Shown here piece by piece: positions 22,876 through 31,641 of a stretch of 34,684 nucleotides of DNA. A program made the position numbers and the translations under genes. The notes under the pieces were generated by a model. The model did not search any database and was not told the origin of the DNA. It saw nothing but the letters and a program-made list of their open reading frames with translations. Origin of the DNA: Chloroflexota bacterium (GTDB taxonomy: Bacteria > Chloroflexota > Anaerolineae > Aggregatilineales > J027); assembly GCA_022616515.1 (NCBI GenBank), contig JAKEEQ010000244.1:1-34684 (forward strand), read 5' to 3'. The first letter of the stretch is position 1, and every line of letters begins with the position of its first letter.

Positions 22876-25800
22876 TTACACCCTGATTGCCGTGAGAATT
22901 GTTTGATGGCAGGGGATGTTTTCAAAGAAGTGCTGGCGGGCAACTTCATCGTCGAAATGTCGGGCCACCGCCATCAACCGTGCGTAGCCCTGTGCCAGCA
23001 CGGCATCCGCCCGACGATCACCCGTTTCAGCCATTGCCTCATATAGCATCGAATAAACGCGCAATGGATAATGTGCGCCATTGACTTCAGGGCACGCCTT
23101 CAAAAACTCCAGAACTTCGCCCATATGTTTGTGTCGTCCGAGGGCAACTAATCCCGCCAGCGCCTCAATCATGTGCGCCGGACGCCCCGCCTGTTCATAT
23201 TGGAGCCGTGCCTGCTCAAGGTACTGGCGTGCCAGCCCTGCTTGCCCCATTTTTGTGAAGGTGATTCCCAGATAGTGGTTGTGGTATGCGCCTTTAAGCA
23301 GGCTCGACTCGGCCATTGAACTAGCCTGTTTGAGATAATCCAGTGCCAATTCGGGGTCGTTGATGAGCAAGGCATATTCGGCATACCCTGTCAGGTAATA
23401 CCATTCCAGCCACGGTGACTGGAATGCCGCCAACTCATCGAGATACATGATTCCGTTATCGATCTGTCCGGTGCGAATCGCCAGCAACCCGGCCAGTGCC
23501 AGTGCATAGCCGTGCGGTATGGTCCTGCCCAATGCACGGTACATGACACCGCCGCGCTCAAAATTCCGCGCTGCTTGCGAATATCGACCCTGCGCAAAAA
23601 ATAAAGTTCCCTGTTCGAGCAGTGTCCAGGCTACGGCGTCATCATCGCCGAGCTGCTGTGCCAATTCCAGCGCTTCTTCAAAATACGGCGCGGCGGTATC
23701 CACTTGCCCGCGCTCGGTATGCCATACGCCCAGATTGCCCAGTAAATTGACTTCCCAATCTTTATCGCCAATTTGCCGGAACAACTCCAATGCTTTGAGG
23801 AAATATGCATACTCTTGCTCATAAGCGCCGCCGCGGCCTACCATAAAAGCGAGCGCGTTCATGGACCGGGCGCGACCGCGAATATCACCCTGCTCTTCAT
23901 AGATTTCCAGCGCAAGGTGCAAGTAGTGTTCTTCAAGATCAGCGTTACCCCGCGACTGCCACAGTCGCGCCAGATGGCTATATACCCGTGCCCGCGTCAG
24001 CATATCGTTGGTAGTCTCAATCCGTTCACGCGCATTATCTACCAGTTCCAATGCACTGTCCCCCTGTCCAAGTGCATGCAGCGTAAATCCCCAGATGGCG
24101 AGGCCCTGTGCCTCCTGAATGGTATCTGCCGCTGACCGGGCATGTTCGACCGCGGCCTGTGCATGTTCAATGACACGCGGGTAATCGCTCATATCGAAGT
24201 TGTAATAGGCCCAGTTTAAATGAACTGCCGCATGCTGCTCTGAATGGCGAGCCACAGCACCCATACTGGTCAGGTCCTGTGCCTGCGCCGCACGATTGCC
24301 CACCAGCGCAAACACGGCACAGCGCTCGCTGAGCACCTCGAATTGGCGCTGTGGATCGTAAATATATTCAAGAGCACGCGAAAAATAATCGACCGCCACG
24401 TCATTTTCATAGGAACGTGCCATACGCTTGCCCGCCTCAAACAGATAATGTCCAACGTCTACATTGGTAACGCCGTCGCGGTAAGCCATCTCATAATGGT
24501 GGGCAATTTCAACCGCATGTTCGTTCAGTGCATCAGGATAGGCCGCCACGAGCGCGTCCCCCATCGTCCGGTGATGGCGTGCCCGGTCGTGCGGCGCTAA
24601 ATCGCTGAGAACCTTATCGCGCAGTTTGTCATGGGCAAAACGATAGTGATCGTCGAACACCTCAAATACCGCCGCATCCACCCCGGCCTGCAAAAACTCA
24701 GGCACGTCAATGTCGTGTATAAAACGCAGGAGCGCAGTATCAAAGACGCGGCCCTGCACCGCCGCCAATTCAAGCAGTTCGCGGTGATGGGTGGGGATTC
24801 GCTGCAATCGCCGGGTAAGGACAGTTTCGATGCCCCCGGTCATGATGGATGACGGCAGCGTCTTATGCCCAACGTCATACCACTCACCAGCATCCTCAGC
24901 CAACGCCCGGACAGCCTCCACAATGAAAAAGGCATTTCCTTCGGTTTCGTTTTGCAGCAGTTCCAACACACCGGGCCGTTCCCCGGCATCACCAATCATC
25001 GCCCGGCTGAGTTCCGCCACCGCATCCGGGCCAAGCCGGTCCAGTTTCATCAGGGTCATAGCGGGTACTTCAGACGGCAGCGTCGATTTGTCATCGTCCC
25101 GGTATGTGCCGACAATCATGAGCGGCAGGTCGTTGTCCAGCAGACGCTGCAACACTTCCATATTCGCCCAGTGCAGATCGTCAAGCAGCAGCAGCAGCGG
25201 GCCTTCGTGTCGCCGGAACAGGTTCAAGATCGTCTCGTGCAGCAGGAAATGCCCATCAAGATCACGCGGCAGTTCACCGATGTCTCGCTCAAGGATGTCA
25301 TTGATGCGTGGCACAATAGGTTTGAGAACCGCTGCTTCGCTATCACCGACCTCCACGCGAAGCAGCAGATGGGGCAGGACGTTCAGCCACAGTTGGTAGG
25401 GTACGCTGCCTTCATCAATGGCCTGCCCCACCAGCACCGGAATCCCCTCCACCAGTGCCTGTATGCGTAGTTCTTCCAGCAAGCGCGATTTACCGACGCC
25501 ACTTTCGCCGCCGACCAGCCATGCACTGCCTGCGTGCTGATGTGCCAGCTCCGCCATTGCATCGAGTAGCCGTCCAAGCTCCGTTTGACGACCCACAAAG
25601 GTTGCCGTTTGCAGATGACTATCCAGAATGGCGCTTGTCCGTAAGGGTATGGTGCGATTGTAGATATTATGAATGGCCCCGATGACCTTGATGGCACTCG
25701 AATAGCGATCCTCCGGGAACTTTGCCAGCAAACGCTTCACGACGGGCTGTAAGTGGCCGGGAATCATCGAAAGGTCAGGCTCGACATTCAGAATTTCACT

Positions 25801-26421
25801 GATTAACGCGCGTGGTTCCTGATCCGTGTCAAAAGGATGGTGACCAGTGAGGATGGCATAGGCAATCAACCCGGCGCTGTAAAGGTCACTGGCCTCCGAT
25901 GCACCCATCCCGGTGAAGATTTCGGGCGGCATATAGGCAAAGGTGCCCGCCGGGCCATAGGACTGTTCCGGTTTGGCTACCAATCCAAAATCTATCAGCC
26001 GCACCGAGCGGTTCACCACTAGCACATTCGAGGGCTTGAGGTCTCTGTGCAGCAGACCGCGCCGGTGCAAGTAGGCCAGTCCCTGTAATAGCTGGATAAC
26101 CAGGTCTATTTTTGCTTCTTCAGAGAGGTTCTCGGCAGCCTGTAAAATGGTCTGGTGGCCCTCCAGATATTCCATCGCGTAGAAGGGCAGGCCAGTATCG
26201 TCAAAACCGTAATCCAGCACATTGATGATATTGGGATGACGCAGTGACGCCAGTGTTTTAAATTCGTGAGTCAGGGCAAGGCGAAGCTCGCTGTCGCTAT
26301 CCTGTTCAAACAGAACACGCTTCAGCGCCACATGTTGACCGGATAGGCGGTCGTAGGCACGGTAAACCTCACCCATGCCACCTGTACCCAGTTTTTCAAG
26401 GAGATTATAGCGCCTGTTCAT
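22876..26421 (-). CDS. Ser/Thr protein kinase - AAA ATPase - TPR fusion (PknK-like)
   Basis: An 1181-residue signalling protein with the same three modules as the gene at 1281. The kinase (about 5-250) is canonical: glycine loop GTGGMG (12-17), K34, HRDLKPSN (125-132) and DFG 144-146. The ATPase (about 275-600) has Walker A GGESGVGKS (304-312) and Walker B LLLLLDDLHW (409-418). The C-terminal half (about 680-1130) is TPR with less regular spacing than in the other copy. It keeps the RD arginine that the gene at 1281 lacks. No membrane segment is visible, so it is cytoplasmic. A palindrome overlaps its probable -10 box. It lies 76 bases after the LysM lipoprotein and murJ genes on the same strand, hinting at a link to envelope sensing, unproven. 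Confidence 0.93.
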   Translation of the reverse strand: MNRRYNLLEKLGTGGMGEVYRAYDRLSGQHVALKRVLFEQDSDSELRLALTHEFKTLASLRHPNIINVLDYGFDDTGLPFYAMEYLEGHQTILQAAENLSEEAKIDLVIQLLQGLAYLHRRGLLHRDLKPSNVLVVNRSVRLIDFGLVAKPEQSYGPAGTFAYMPPEIFTGMGASEASDLYSAGLIAYAILTGHHPFDTDQEPRALISEILNVEPDLSMIPGHLQPVVKRLLAKFPEDRYSSAIKVIGAIHNIYNRTIPLRTSAILDSHLQTATFVGRQTELGRLLDAMAELAHQHAGSAWLVGGESGVGKSRLLEELRIQALVEGIPVLVGQAIDEGSVPYQLWLNVLPHLLLRVEVGDSEAAVLKPIVPRINDILERDIGELPRDLDGHFLLHETILNLFRRHEGPLLLLLDDLHWANMEVLQRLLDNDLPLMIVGTYRDDDKSTLPSEVPAMTLMKLDRLGPDAVAELSRAMIGDAGERPGVLELLQNETEGNAFFIVEAVRALAEDAGEWYDVGHKTLPSSIMTGGIETVLTRRLQRIPTHHRELLELAAVQGRVFDTALLRFIHDIDVPEFLQAGVDAAVFEVFDDHYRFAHDKLRDKVLSDLAPHDRARHHRTMGDALVAAYPDALNEHAVEIAHHYEMAYRDGVTNVDVGHYLFEAGKRMARSYENDVAVDYFSRALEYIYDPQRQFEVLSERCAVFALVGNRAAQAQDLTSMGAVARHSEQHAAVHLNWAYYNFDMSDYPRVIEHAQAAVEHARSAADTIQEAQGLAIWGFTLHALGQGDSALELVDNARERIETTNDMLTRARVYSHLARLWQSRGNADLEEHYLHLALEIYEEQGDIRGRARSMNALAFMVGRGGAYEQEYAYFLKALELFRQIGDKDWEVNLLGNLGVWHTERGQVDTAAPYFEEALELAQQLGDDDAVAWTLLEQGTLFFAQGRYSQAARNFERGGVMYRALGRTIPHGYALALAGLLAIRTGQIDNGIMYLDELAAFQSPWLEWYYLTGYAEYALLINDPELALDYLKQASSMAESSLLKGAYHNHYLGITFTKMGQAGLARQYLEQARLQYEQAGRPAHMIEALAGLVALGRHKHMGEVLEFLKACPEVNGAHYPLRVYSMLYEAMAETGDRRADAVLAQGYARLMAVARHFDDEVARQHFFENIPCHQTILTAIRV

Positions 26422-26440
26422 AACGATTTACCCGCCGGAC

Positions 26441-26468
26441 GTTTAGTGAATCAATTCTATCACTAAAC
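26441..26468 (-). promoter_or_regulatory. Palindromic operator overlapping a -10 box
   Basis: Perfect 9-base arms GTTTAGTGA/TCACTAAAC with a 10-base spacer lie 20 bases before the kinase start. The spacer contains TAGAAT on the coding strand, a fair -10 box. A dimeric regulator bound here would block transcription; none of the regulators in this window obviously matches. Confidence 0.55.
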
Positions 26469-26497
26469 ACTGCGTAAATAAATCGTTAAGACCTTAA

Positions 26498-27859
26498 TTA
26501 TTGTCCTGATACGACACTGATCCGCTGGCTATCCACCGTTCGCGCGGCGTAGACGGCTCTAGCAAACACCTGTCCGTTGATTGAGGCTGGCACAACCCAC
26601 GATACCAGTGCACCGTTATTCGGCGTGGTGTCCGTGCCGACAAGCTGCGGTGTCGTTGTGCCGGACGCCTGATAGTAAAACTCAATGCGCGTGGCATCCT
26701 GTGGGGCCAGCGTCCACGAAATAGAGACGGTGGCATTTGGCGTCAATGTGTAGGTGGTTCCATTGAGCGCGGTAAACGGCTGTATGACAGGCGCACCGAG
26801 ATTGGTGTTAAAGGTTGGATCATATATCAGGTGGACGATGTTGGATGACGTATAGCCGAAACTGTTTTCCGCTACAGCGATAAAGAACAGGTCATTATCA
26901 AACTCGGACAATGTGTAGTTAATCTGTGTGCCATTGAACGGGTCATTGTCGATGCCGACCAGCACCGGATTTTGATCGGTTGCTGAGGTTCCGGCAAAAT
27001 AACGCACCCTTGTGGCGGATGGCACCACGCCAACACTCAGCGACACGGTTCGTTGAGTTGTCACCGAGGCCCCATCGGCGCGGGGTTGAGTCGGCGAAAT
27101 GCGCAGCAGTTCGGTGAAAACAGGTGCTGAACCCGGCGCAGTGGTCGCCGTCGGGAAAGAGATGGCGGTGGGCACCGTTCCTACTGTTGGAACGGCGGTG
27201 GTAAAAATAGTCGTCCCCGCCGACACCGGCAGTGAGGGCAAATAGATGGTCTGGCCGACGAAAATCGCATCGGGGTTGGTCAGGCAGTTGGCATTTTGCA
27301 GCGACAGCACCGAGCTATTGATCGAGAACGCAATCAAACTGAGCGTATCCCCGGTCTGCACGATATAAGGCTGCCAGCCGCCCGGAATCGGGCAGGTCGT
27401 CGTACCGGCGACGGTTGCCACCGGCGTCGGGACAAAGGCCGGTAAATTTGGCAAGTAGAGCGTTTGACCGACAAAAATCGCGTCGGGATTGGTCAAACAA
27501 TTCGCGGCCTGAAGTTGATCGGTCGTGCTGCCAATGGATGCCGCGATAACCGCCAGCGTGTCACCTGCGGCCACAAGATATGGCTGCCAGCCACTGGGAA
27601 TGGCGCAGTTTGATGGCGGCAGGACAGGTCCTACCACATTGGTGGTGGGAAAAGCGGTTACACCAAAGAACAATGTCGGGGTGGCGGTTACAAACTGGGT
27701 GTTAGGCCCTGCGGTCGTGGTTGCAAAACTTGCCGGTGCAACCGACGGAACCGGCGTCACCGAGGCAAAGATGCGCTGCTGGGTGGGTTCATCGGAGCCA
27801 AGACCACACGCCACCAGTGTCAAAGCCAGAATCAGCAAAAGATATATGCTACGGCGCAT
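26498..27859 (-). CDS. Lipoprotein with two LysM domains and Ig-like C-terminal modules
   Basis: A 453-residue exported lipoprotein. The signal peptide ends in the lipobox LVAC (C18). Two LysM repeats follow, each with a GWQPY(L/I)V..GDTL core and NCLTNPDAIFVGQT(L/I)YLP, separated by a Pro/Val/Thr linker. LysM domains bind N-acetylglucosamine polymers such as peptidoglycan. After a second Thr-rich linker come two beta-sandwich modules (about 235-345 and 350-453). AAAGGAG lies 6 bases before the ATG at 27859. It begins 26 bases after murJ ends, so both are likely one transcript tying lipid II export to a wall-binding lipoprotein. Confidence 0.9.
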   Translation of the reverse strand: MRRSIYLLLILALTLVACGLGSDEPTQQRIFASVTPVPSVAPASFATTTAGPNTQFVTATPTLFFGVTAFPTTNVVGPVLPPSNCAIPSGWQPYLVAAGDTLAVIAASIGSTTDQLQAANCLTNPDAIFVGQTLYLPNLPAFVPTPVATVAGTTTCPIPGGWQPYIVQTGDTLSLIAFSINSSVLSLQNANCLTNPDAIFVGQTIYLPSLPVSAGTTIFTTAVPTVGTVPTAISFPTATTAPGSAPVFTELLRISPTQPRADGASVTTQRTVSLSVGVVPSATRVRYFAGTSATDQNPVLVGIDNDPFNGTQINYTLSEFDNDLFFIAVAENSFGYTSSNIVHLIYDPTFNTNLGAPVIQPFTALNGTTYTLTPNATVSISWTLAPQDATRIEFYYQASGTTTPQLVGTDTTPNNGALVSWVVPASINGQVFARAVYAARTVDSQRISVVSGQ

Positions 27860-27885
27860 AGATGACTCCTTTCAAAAGTCGCGAT

Positions 27886-29535
27886 TTAAGCTGCCGACGT
27901 GGCCTCCTGCTGTTTGCGCTTACGCCGACGTAAGAGGGCTGGTAATTGTTTGACCTCTTCTATATTGAAGAGTATCGCACTCGCGATAAATACGCCAGCA
28001 CCCACAGCACCCCCGACTCCGGCTCGGATCAATCCCGCGACACGCCCACCTTCGGTGAACACATTTGTCGCCAGAAAAGCATCGACCAGATAGACGGGTA
28101 CAGCCATAATCAACGTGGCGGCCAGCGTACGTCCTATCGTATCTAAGATATTCTGCCCATCTATATCTTGCCATTGTCTCCGTAAAACAATCGTTAACAA
28201 AGACAGTTCGGTGATGAAGGCTGCCAGATAACCCAGCCCCGTGATACCGACCCCCAATGGGCCTGCCAGCGGGATTGAATCGCTGGCGTCGTAGATGAAG
28301 TAGAAGGTATACAACACGATAATCGTCACCACCATCCCCGCGACCGAGAATATCAGCGGGCGAATGGTATCCTTCTGGGCATAAAAAGCCCGCGCGACCA
28401 CCTCATGTACCGACTGTAAGACCATCGCGAAGGCCATCACCTGCACCACCGCATAGACCAGAGCCGCCTCGTCAGGGTCGGCAAATAGTATGTCAACCGC
28501 AGGTTTACCGATGAGGATCATGCCTGCCGCTGCCGGGATGGTCGCCAGCAAGATAAAACGCACCGCCTGTGAGAATACGCGCCGCCGTTCATCCACCTCA
28601 CCGAGTTCGGTCAAGGCGGCGAGTGTTGGGAAGATGACGAAGCCAAGTGCTGTGCCGATCAGCGCTTCGGGGATGTCCATGATGCGCAGGCCCCAGTTGA
28701 AGGCACTCGGCGCACCCTCCCCAAGCTGTGAGGCGATGCGCCCGATGAAGATAAAGTTCACGGCAAAAACAAAACTTGCCAGCATACGCGGAATCATCAG
28801 GGTAATTACACTGCGTAGCTCTTTATCGCGCCAGCCCAATGCCGGATACCAGCGTGCTTGAAACATGAACAGACCCGGAATCTGGATGCTGAAATGCAGC
28901 AGCGCCCCCAGCACCGTTCCCCATGCCAATCCATAGACACCCATCGAATCCGTGAAGAAAATGACACCGAATAATAATCCGAGGTCAAAAAATATTGGGG
29001 CCATCACCGTCAGGAAGAAATGATTATGGCCGTTTAGAACGCCCGTCAGCAAACTGCTCAACGTGAAAATAATGGTGCTCAGCAGCAAAATACGCATATT
29101 GTTCACGGTCAACTCAAGCTGTGCCTGCTCATCAAAACCCGGTGCAACGACCACTTCGACCAACCACGGCGCAATCACAAACACCAGCACACTCACCGTC
29201 ACGGTCACGACCAGCAGCGTATTGAATAACTGGCTGGCTAACCGCCATGCGCCTTCTGGGTCTTCGCGATTCAGGAGTCCGCTGAAAAAGGGGATAAACG
29301 CCACCGACAGCGCTCCCACCCCGATGAACTTGATGATGTTTTCCGGTACGGAATTGGCGAGGACAAAGGCATCGTATTCACTGCTAGCGCCAAATTTGTC
29401 CGCGATGAGGAACACCTGCCCTAAACTGACAAGTTTGGTGAGGAGAAAACCTACCATCACCACCATCGTGGAGCGAATCAGGCGTTGATTGGAAAGCGGC
29501 GCGGCGTGTTTAATGGCGTCTTGCTGGTCGGACAT
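27886..29535 (-). CDS. murJ: Lipid II flippase MurJ (MviN family)
   Basis: A 549-residue polytopic membrane protein with about 14 helices. Typical MurJ segments are LLTKLVSLGQVFLIADKFGASSEYDAF near the start, PEN(I)IKFIGVGALSVAFIPFFS, the central PRMLASFVFAVNFIFIGRIAS, and FVIFPTLAALTELGEVDERR. MurJ moves the peptidoglycan precursor lipid II from the inner to the outer leaflet. I chose the ATG at 29535 because GAGAG lies 8 bases upstream; an ATG at 29541 is too close to it. The C-terminus ends in a basic tail (LLRRRKRKQQEATSAA). The LysM lipoprotein gene follows 26 bases later on the same strand. Confidence 0.93.
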   Translation of the reverse strand: MSDQQDAIKHAAPLSNQRLIRSTMVVMVGFLLTKLVSLGQVFLIADKFGASSEYDAFVLANSVPENIIKFIGVGALSVAFIPFFSGLLNREDPEGAWRLASQLFNTLLVVTVTVSVLVFVIAPWLVEVVVAPGFDEQAQLELTVNNMRILLLSTIIFTLSSLLTGVLNGHNHFFLTVMAPIFFDLGLLFGVIFFTDSMGVYGLAWGTVLGALLHFSIQIPGLFMFQARWYPALGWRDKELRSVITLMIPRMLASFVFAVNFIFIGRIASQLGEGAPSAFNWGLRIMDIPEALIGTALGFVIFPTLAALTELGEVDERRRVFSQAVRFILLATIPAAAGMILIGKPAVDILFADPDEAALVYAVVQVMAFAMVLQSVHEVVARAFYAQKDTIRPLIFSVAGMVVTIIVLYTFYFIYDASDSIPLAGPLGVGITGLGYLAAFITELSLLTIVLRRQWQDIDGQNILDTIGRTLAATLIMAVPVYLVDAFLATNVFTEGGRVAGLIRAGVGGAVGAGVFIASAILFNIEEVKQLPALLRRRKRKQQEATSAA

Positions 29536-29637
29536 GAGCATTACTCTCGGTTATGATTATGTTGATCGCGTGTTCATCATAGCTGGTTTATCCGCTCGCG
29601 AGTCCGCATTTAGTGACTATTACCGATTCTATTTGCA

Positions 29638-29657
29638 GACGTCTCGTTGGGCGTCCC
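29638..29657. repeat. GGACG palindrome, degenerate copy
   Basis: AGACGTCT-CGTT-GGGCGTCCC is a decayed version of the hairpin at 22827, again followed by ATAGGTGTAAAG. The 29536-30131 gap contains only repeats: this one, a three-hairpin element, another GGACG hairpin and half of an inverted pair. Confidence 0.45.
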
Positions 29658-29733
29658 ATAGGTGTAAAGTCAAGGCGGCTTTACAAGCTAACCAACAGTC
29701 AGATCGCGTTTGGTGCAGCGTGCCGTCGTTGCA

Positions 29734-29845
29734 GCGCACCTGATTAAAATCGGGCGCTAAGGAAGGCGAAATCCACTAAAGGGATTCAATGGAGTCCCTT
29801 CAGTGGACTTTGTTTTCACTAGCCGCAGACTTTAGTCTGTGGCGC
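29734..29845 (-). repeat. Three-hairpin interspersed repeat, copy 3 (inverted)
   Basis: Read on the minus strand, it has CAGACTAAAGTCTG (29826-29839), a long middle hairpin from TCCACT to AGTGGA (29772-29807), and CCCGATT/AATCAGG (29739-29754), closed by GCGCCAC/GTGCGC. It is closest to copy 1, and the connectors (CGGCTAG, GCCTT) are conserved with copy 2. Confidence 0.75.
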
Positions 29846-29922
29846 ACTGGCAGGACACGGGGTGCTGGAGGAAGTAGTCTTCCCTTTTACAACGCTGCCC
29901 TATCTTTTATCTTTACACTTTG

Positions 29923-29942
29923 GGACGCGCAATAGCACGTCC
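29923..29942. repeat. GGACG palindrome
   Basis: GGACGCGC-AATA-GCACGTCC is a hairpin with one mismatch, preceded by CTTTACACTTTG, the same kind of flank as at 22827. Confidence 0.5.
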
Positions 29943-30035
29943 TTCCGGCTCTGAGAATATGAGCCTTTTTCTCCCCTCCCTAACCCTCCCCATAAATGGA
30001 GAGGGAACTTCTCACGCCTCCAATTTTCCCTATTC

Positions 30036-30066
30036 ATGGGGGAAATGTCCGAAGGACAAAGGGGGA
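30036..30066 (+). repeat. 31-base inverted repeat, left copy
   Basis: The 31 bases here are exactly the reverse complement of 31008-31038. They contain the small hairpin GTCC-GAA-GGAC and end in AAAGGGGGA. The two copies flank the class II aldolase gene. Confidence 0.7.
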
Positions 30067-30131
30067 CGGCGAAACCAGTCCAGATGAACGCGGGGATTGT
30101 ACATGATTGGGCGCGATGTCTCAATCAACGA

Positions 30132-30971
30132 TTACTGTGCGGACTTGATAATATCCTGCACTACCTCATGCACCCGTGCGCGGACAAGCTGCTCAATCTC
30201 AGACGGTTCAGGCTCAGGTTTCGCTTCGGGATAAACATGTGTGCCGGTGGGATGGCAGACGCCGCAGTGGTCGCAGTACCGCTCGTTGTCGCCGGGACGT
30301 GCCAAGCCCAACTTCTCGCGCATTTCCAGCAGTTTGGCGACCTGCTCCGGTGGCAACGACGGCCCGCCGCCCAACTGCTGCGCCATGTACAAAATTTTGG
30401 CGCTGTGCTCCAGACTTTCCAGCCGCAAATATGCCGTCCATATATCCGGCCCGACGGTCAACGACCCATGATAAGCCAGCATGATCGCGTCATGTTTCTC
30501 AATCAACTCGCTGATGGCATCGCGATTTTCCGGTCCTGACGGTGTGGCATAAGGCGTGGTGGGAATCAAACCCAGAATGACAATCGCCTCCGGGATAGTA
30601 CACTGCTGCATGCTCACTCCAGCAATGGTCAGGGCGACGGCGGTCGGCGGATGGGCATGGACTACCCCCATCACATCCGGGCGTTTTTTGTAGCATTCGA
30701 GGTGCATCAGGATTTCGGAGGTGGGGCGCAAATCACGATTGGAGGCCGTGCCCGGCCCAGCCTTATTGCCGTCTATATCGACAACAATCAACTCCTCTGG
30801 CTTCATGAATCCCTTCGCCAGCCCGGAAGGTGTCGCCAGTATGCGGTTGTCGTCCAGCCTCACGGAAATATTGCCAGATGCGCCATCAATGTACTGAAAC
30901 TGGTGCATCAAGCGCCCGATGTGGCAAATCTGGTCACGGAGACGACGTTCGGCATGTAGTGTGTACGTCAT
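30132..30971 (-). CDS. Class II aldolase/adducin family protein (FucA/AraD-like)
   Basis: A 279-residue cytoplasmic enzyme of the zinc-dependent class II aldolase/epimerase family. Likely metal ligands and catalytic acid are E86 (RPTSEILMH), H105 and H107 (VVHAHPPTAVAL) and H168 (LAYHGSLTVG). The substrate phosphate loop is DGASGNISVRL near residue 29. Such enzymes cleave sugar phosphates such as fuculose-1-phosphate or epimerise ribulose-5-phosphate; the substrate here is unknown. It has an unusual C-terminal extension with YCDHCGVCH (C233, C236, C239, H240), suited to bind a second metal. The ATG at 30971 follows GGAG by 4-5 bases; a longer frame to 31178 would run through repeats. It stands alone, with inverted repeats on both sides. 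Confidence 0.88.
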   Translation of the reverse strand: MTYTLHAERRLRDQICHIGRLMHQFQYIDGASGNISVRLDDNRILATPSGLAKGFMKPEELIVVDIDGNKAGPGTASNRDLRPTSEILMHLECYKKRPDVMGVVHAHPPTAVALTIAGVSMQQCTIPEAIVILGLIPTTPYATPSGPENRDAISELIEKHDAIMLAYHGSLTVGPDIWTAYLRLESLEHSAKILYMAQQLGGGPSLPPEQVAKLLEMREKLGLARPGDNERYCDHCGVCHPTGTHVYPEAKPEPEPSEIEQLVRARVHEVVQDIIKSAQ

Positions 30972-31007
30972 AATACTCCATTGGATTACAGTTGATACTT
31001 TCGGACA

Positions 31008-31103
31008 TCCCCCTTTGTCCTTCGGACATTTCCCCCATAAATGGGGGAATCCAGGTTCCCGCTCCATTTCTCCCCATGAATGGGGAGATGTCGCGTTAGC
31101 GAC
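31008..31103. repeat. Repeat cluster: 31-base inverted repeat (right copy) and three hairpins
   Basis: 31008-31038 is the reverse complement of 30036-30066. Hairpins follow: TCCCCCAT-AA-ATGGGGGA (31031-31048), CTCCCCAT-GA-ATGGGGAG (31070-31087) and GTCGC-GTTA-GCGAC (31090-31103). The cluster lies between the aldolase start and the end of the unknown gene at 31150 and could stop transcription of the latter. Confidence 0.65.
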
Positions 31104-31149
31104 AGAGGGGACAAAAATCGTCACAATCTGGAAGATGTCATTGTATGTA

Positions 31150-31581
31150 CTATAACACCGTCGCCAACGCTTCTCCATCAGGAATTTCGTGCGGCAGTAT
31201 TCCGAGGGATGTATCCATGCCCTCTAAAAACTCAAGTGCAGCAGCCAGTGTTGCCACTCCCTGCCAGCATGTCCCAAACAACTTCGAGATGATAAAAGAA
31301 ACCGTCCACACCATTGATTTATTGTGGACATCAACCATACATCCGAATTTCGGATGTGTCACCAGCGGTTCAGCAGCACTTTGTACCCCGAAAATGCTCT
31401 GCGGACTGCGTATCATGTCGAGACTGTCGGCGATAAAATAGACGGGCAGGTTGTGCCGCGTCCCATTCAGCAATTGGACGTTGAACAAATTGGCATCGCG
31501 CAGTTGTTCGAGGGTCAGGATGCCTTCAATTTTGATGTAAACAACCCTTTCGTAATGTAACCAGAATATTTTGGCTGGCAT
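31150..31581 (-). CDS. Protein of unknown function (possible STAS-like fold)
   Basis: A 143-residue soluble protein that I cannot assign with confidence. It starts MPAKIFWLHYERVVYIKIEGILTL..., where the pattern of strand, VVYIKIEG and a helix (TLEQLRDAN) is reminiscent of SpoIIAA/STAS-like domains. It continues with LPVYFIADSLDMIRS and a second alpha/beta half (TVSFIISKLFGTCWQGVATLAAALEFLEG). No catalytic motif or membrane segment is visible. GGAG lies 7 bases before the ATG at 31581. It is divergent from the GT4 gene across 60 bases, so the two may share a promoter region. Confidence 0.7.
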   Translation of the reverse strand: MPAKIFWLHYERVVYIKIEGILTLEQLRDANLFNVQLLNGTRHNLPVYFIADSLDMIRSPQSIFGVQSAAEPLVTHPKFGCMVDVHNKSMVWTVSFIISKLFGTCWQGVATLAAALEFLEGMDTSLGILPHEIPDGEALATVL

Positions 31582-31641
31582 GATGCCGCTCCGATACGTA
31601 TTATCGTTTGGAATAATAACGTCATTTCAGGACACTTTAGA

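Noticed and set aside
24791-25470. Long open frames on the plus strand opposite the large kinase gene.
   Set aside because: They are shadows of a well-supported minus-strand gene, with no ribosome sites and low-complexity Ser/Arg or Gln/His composition.
29536-30131. CRISPR array suggested by the density of palindromes.
   Set aside because: There is no regular repeat-spacer period and no cas gene; the palindromes belong to different repeat families.
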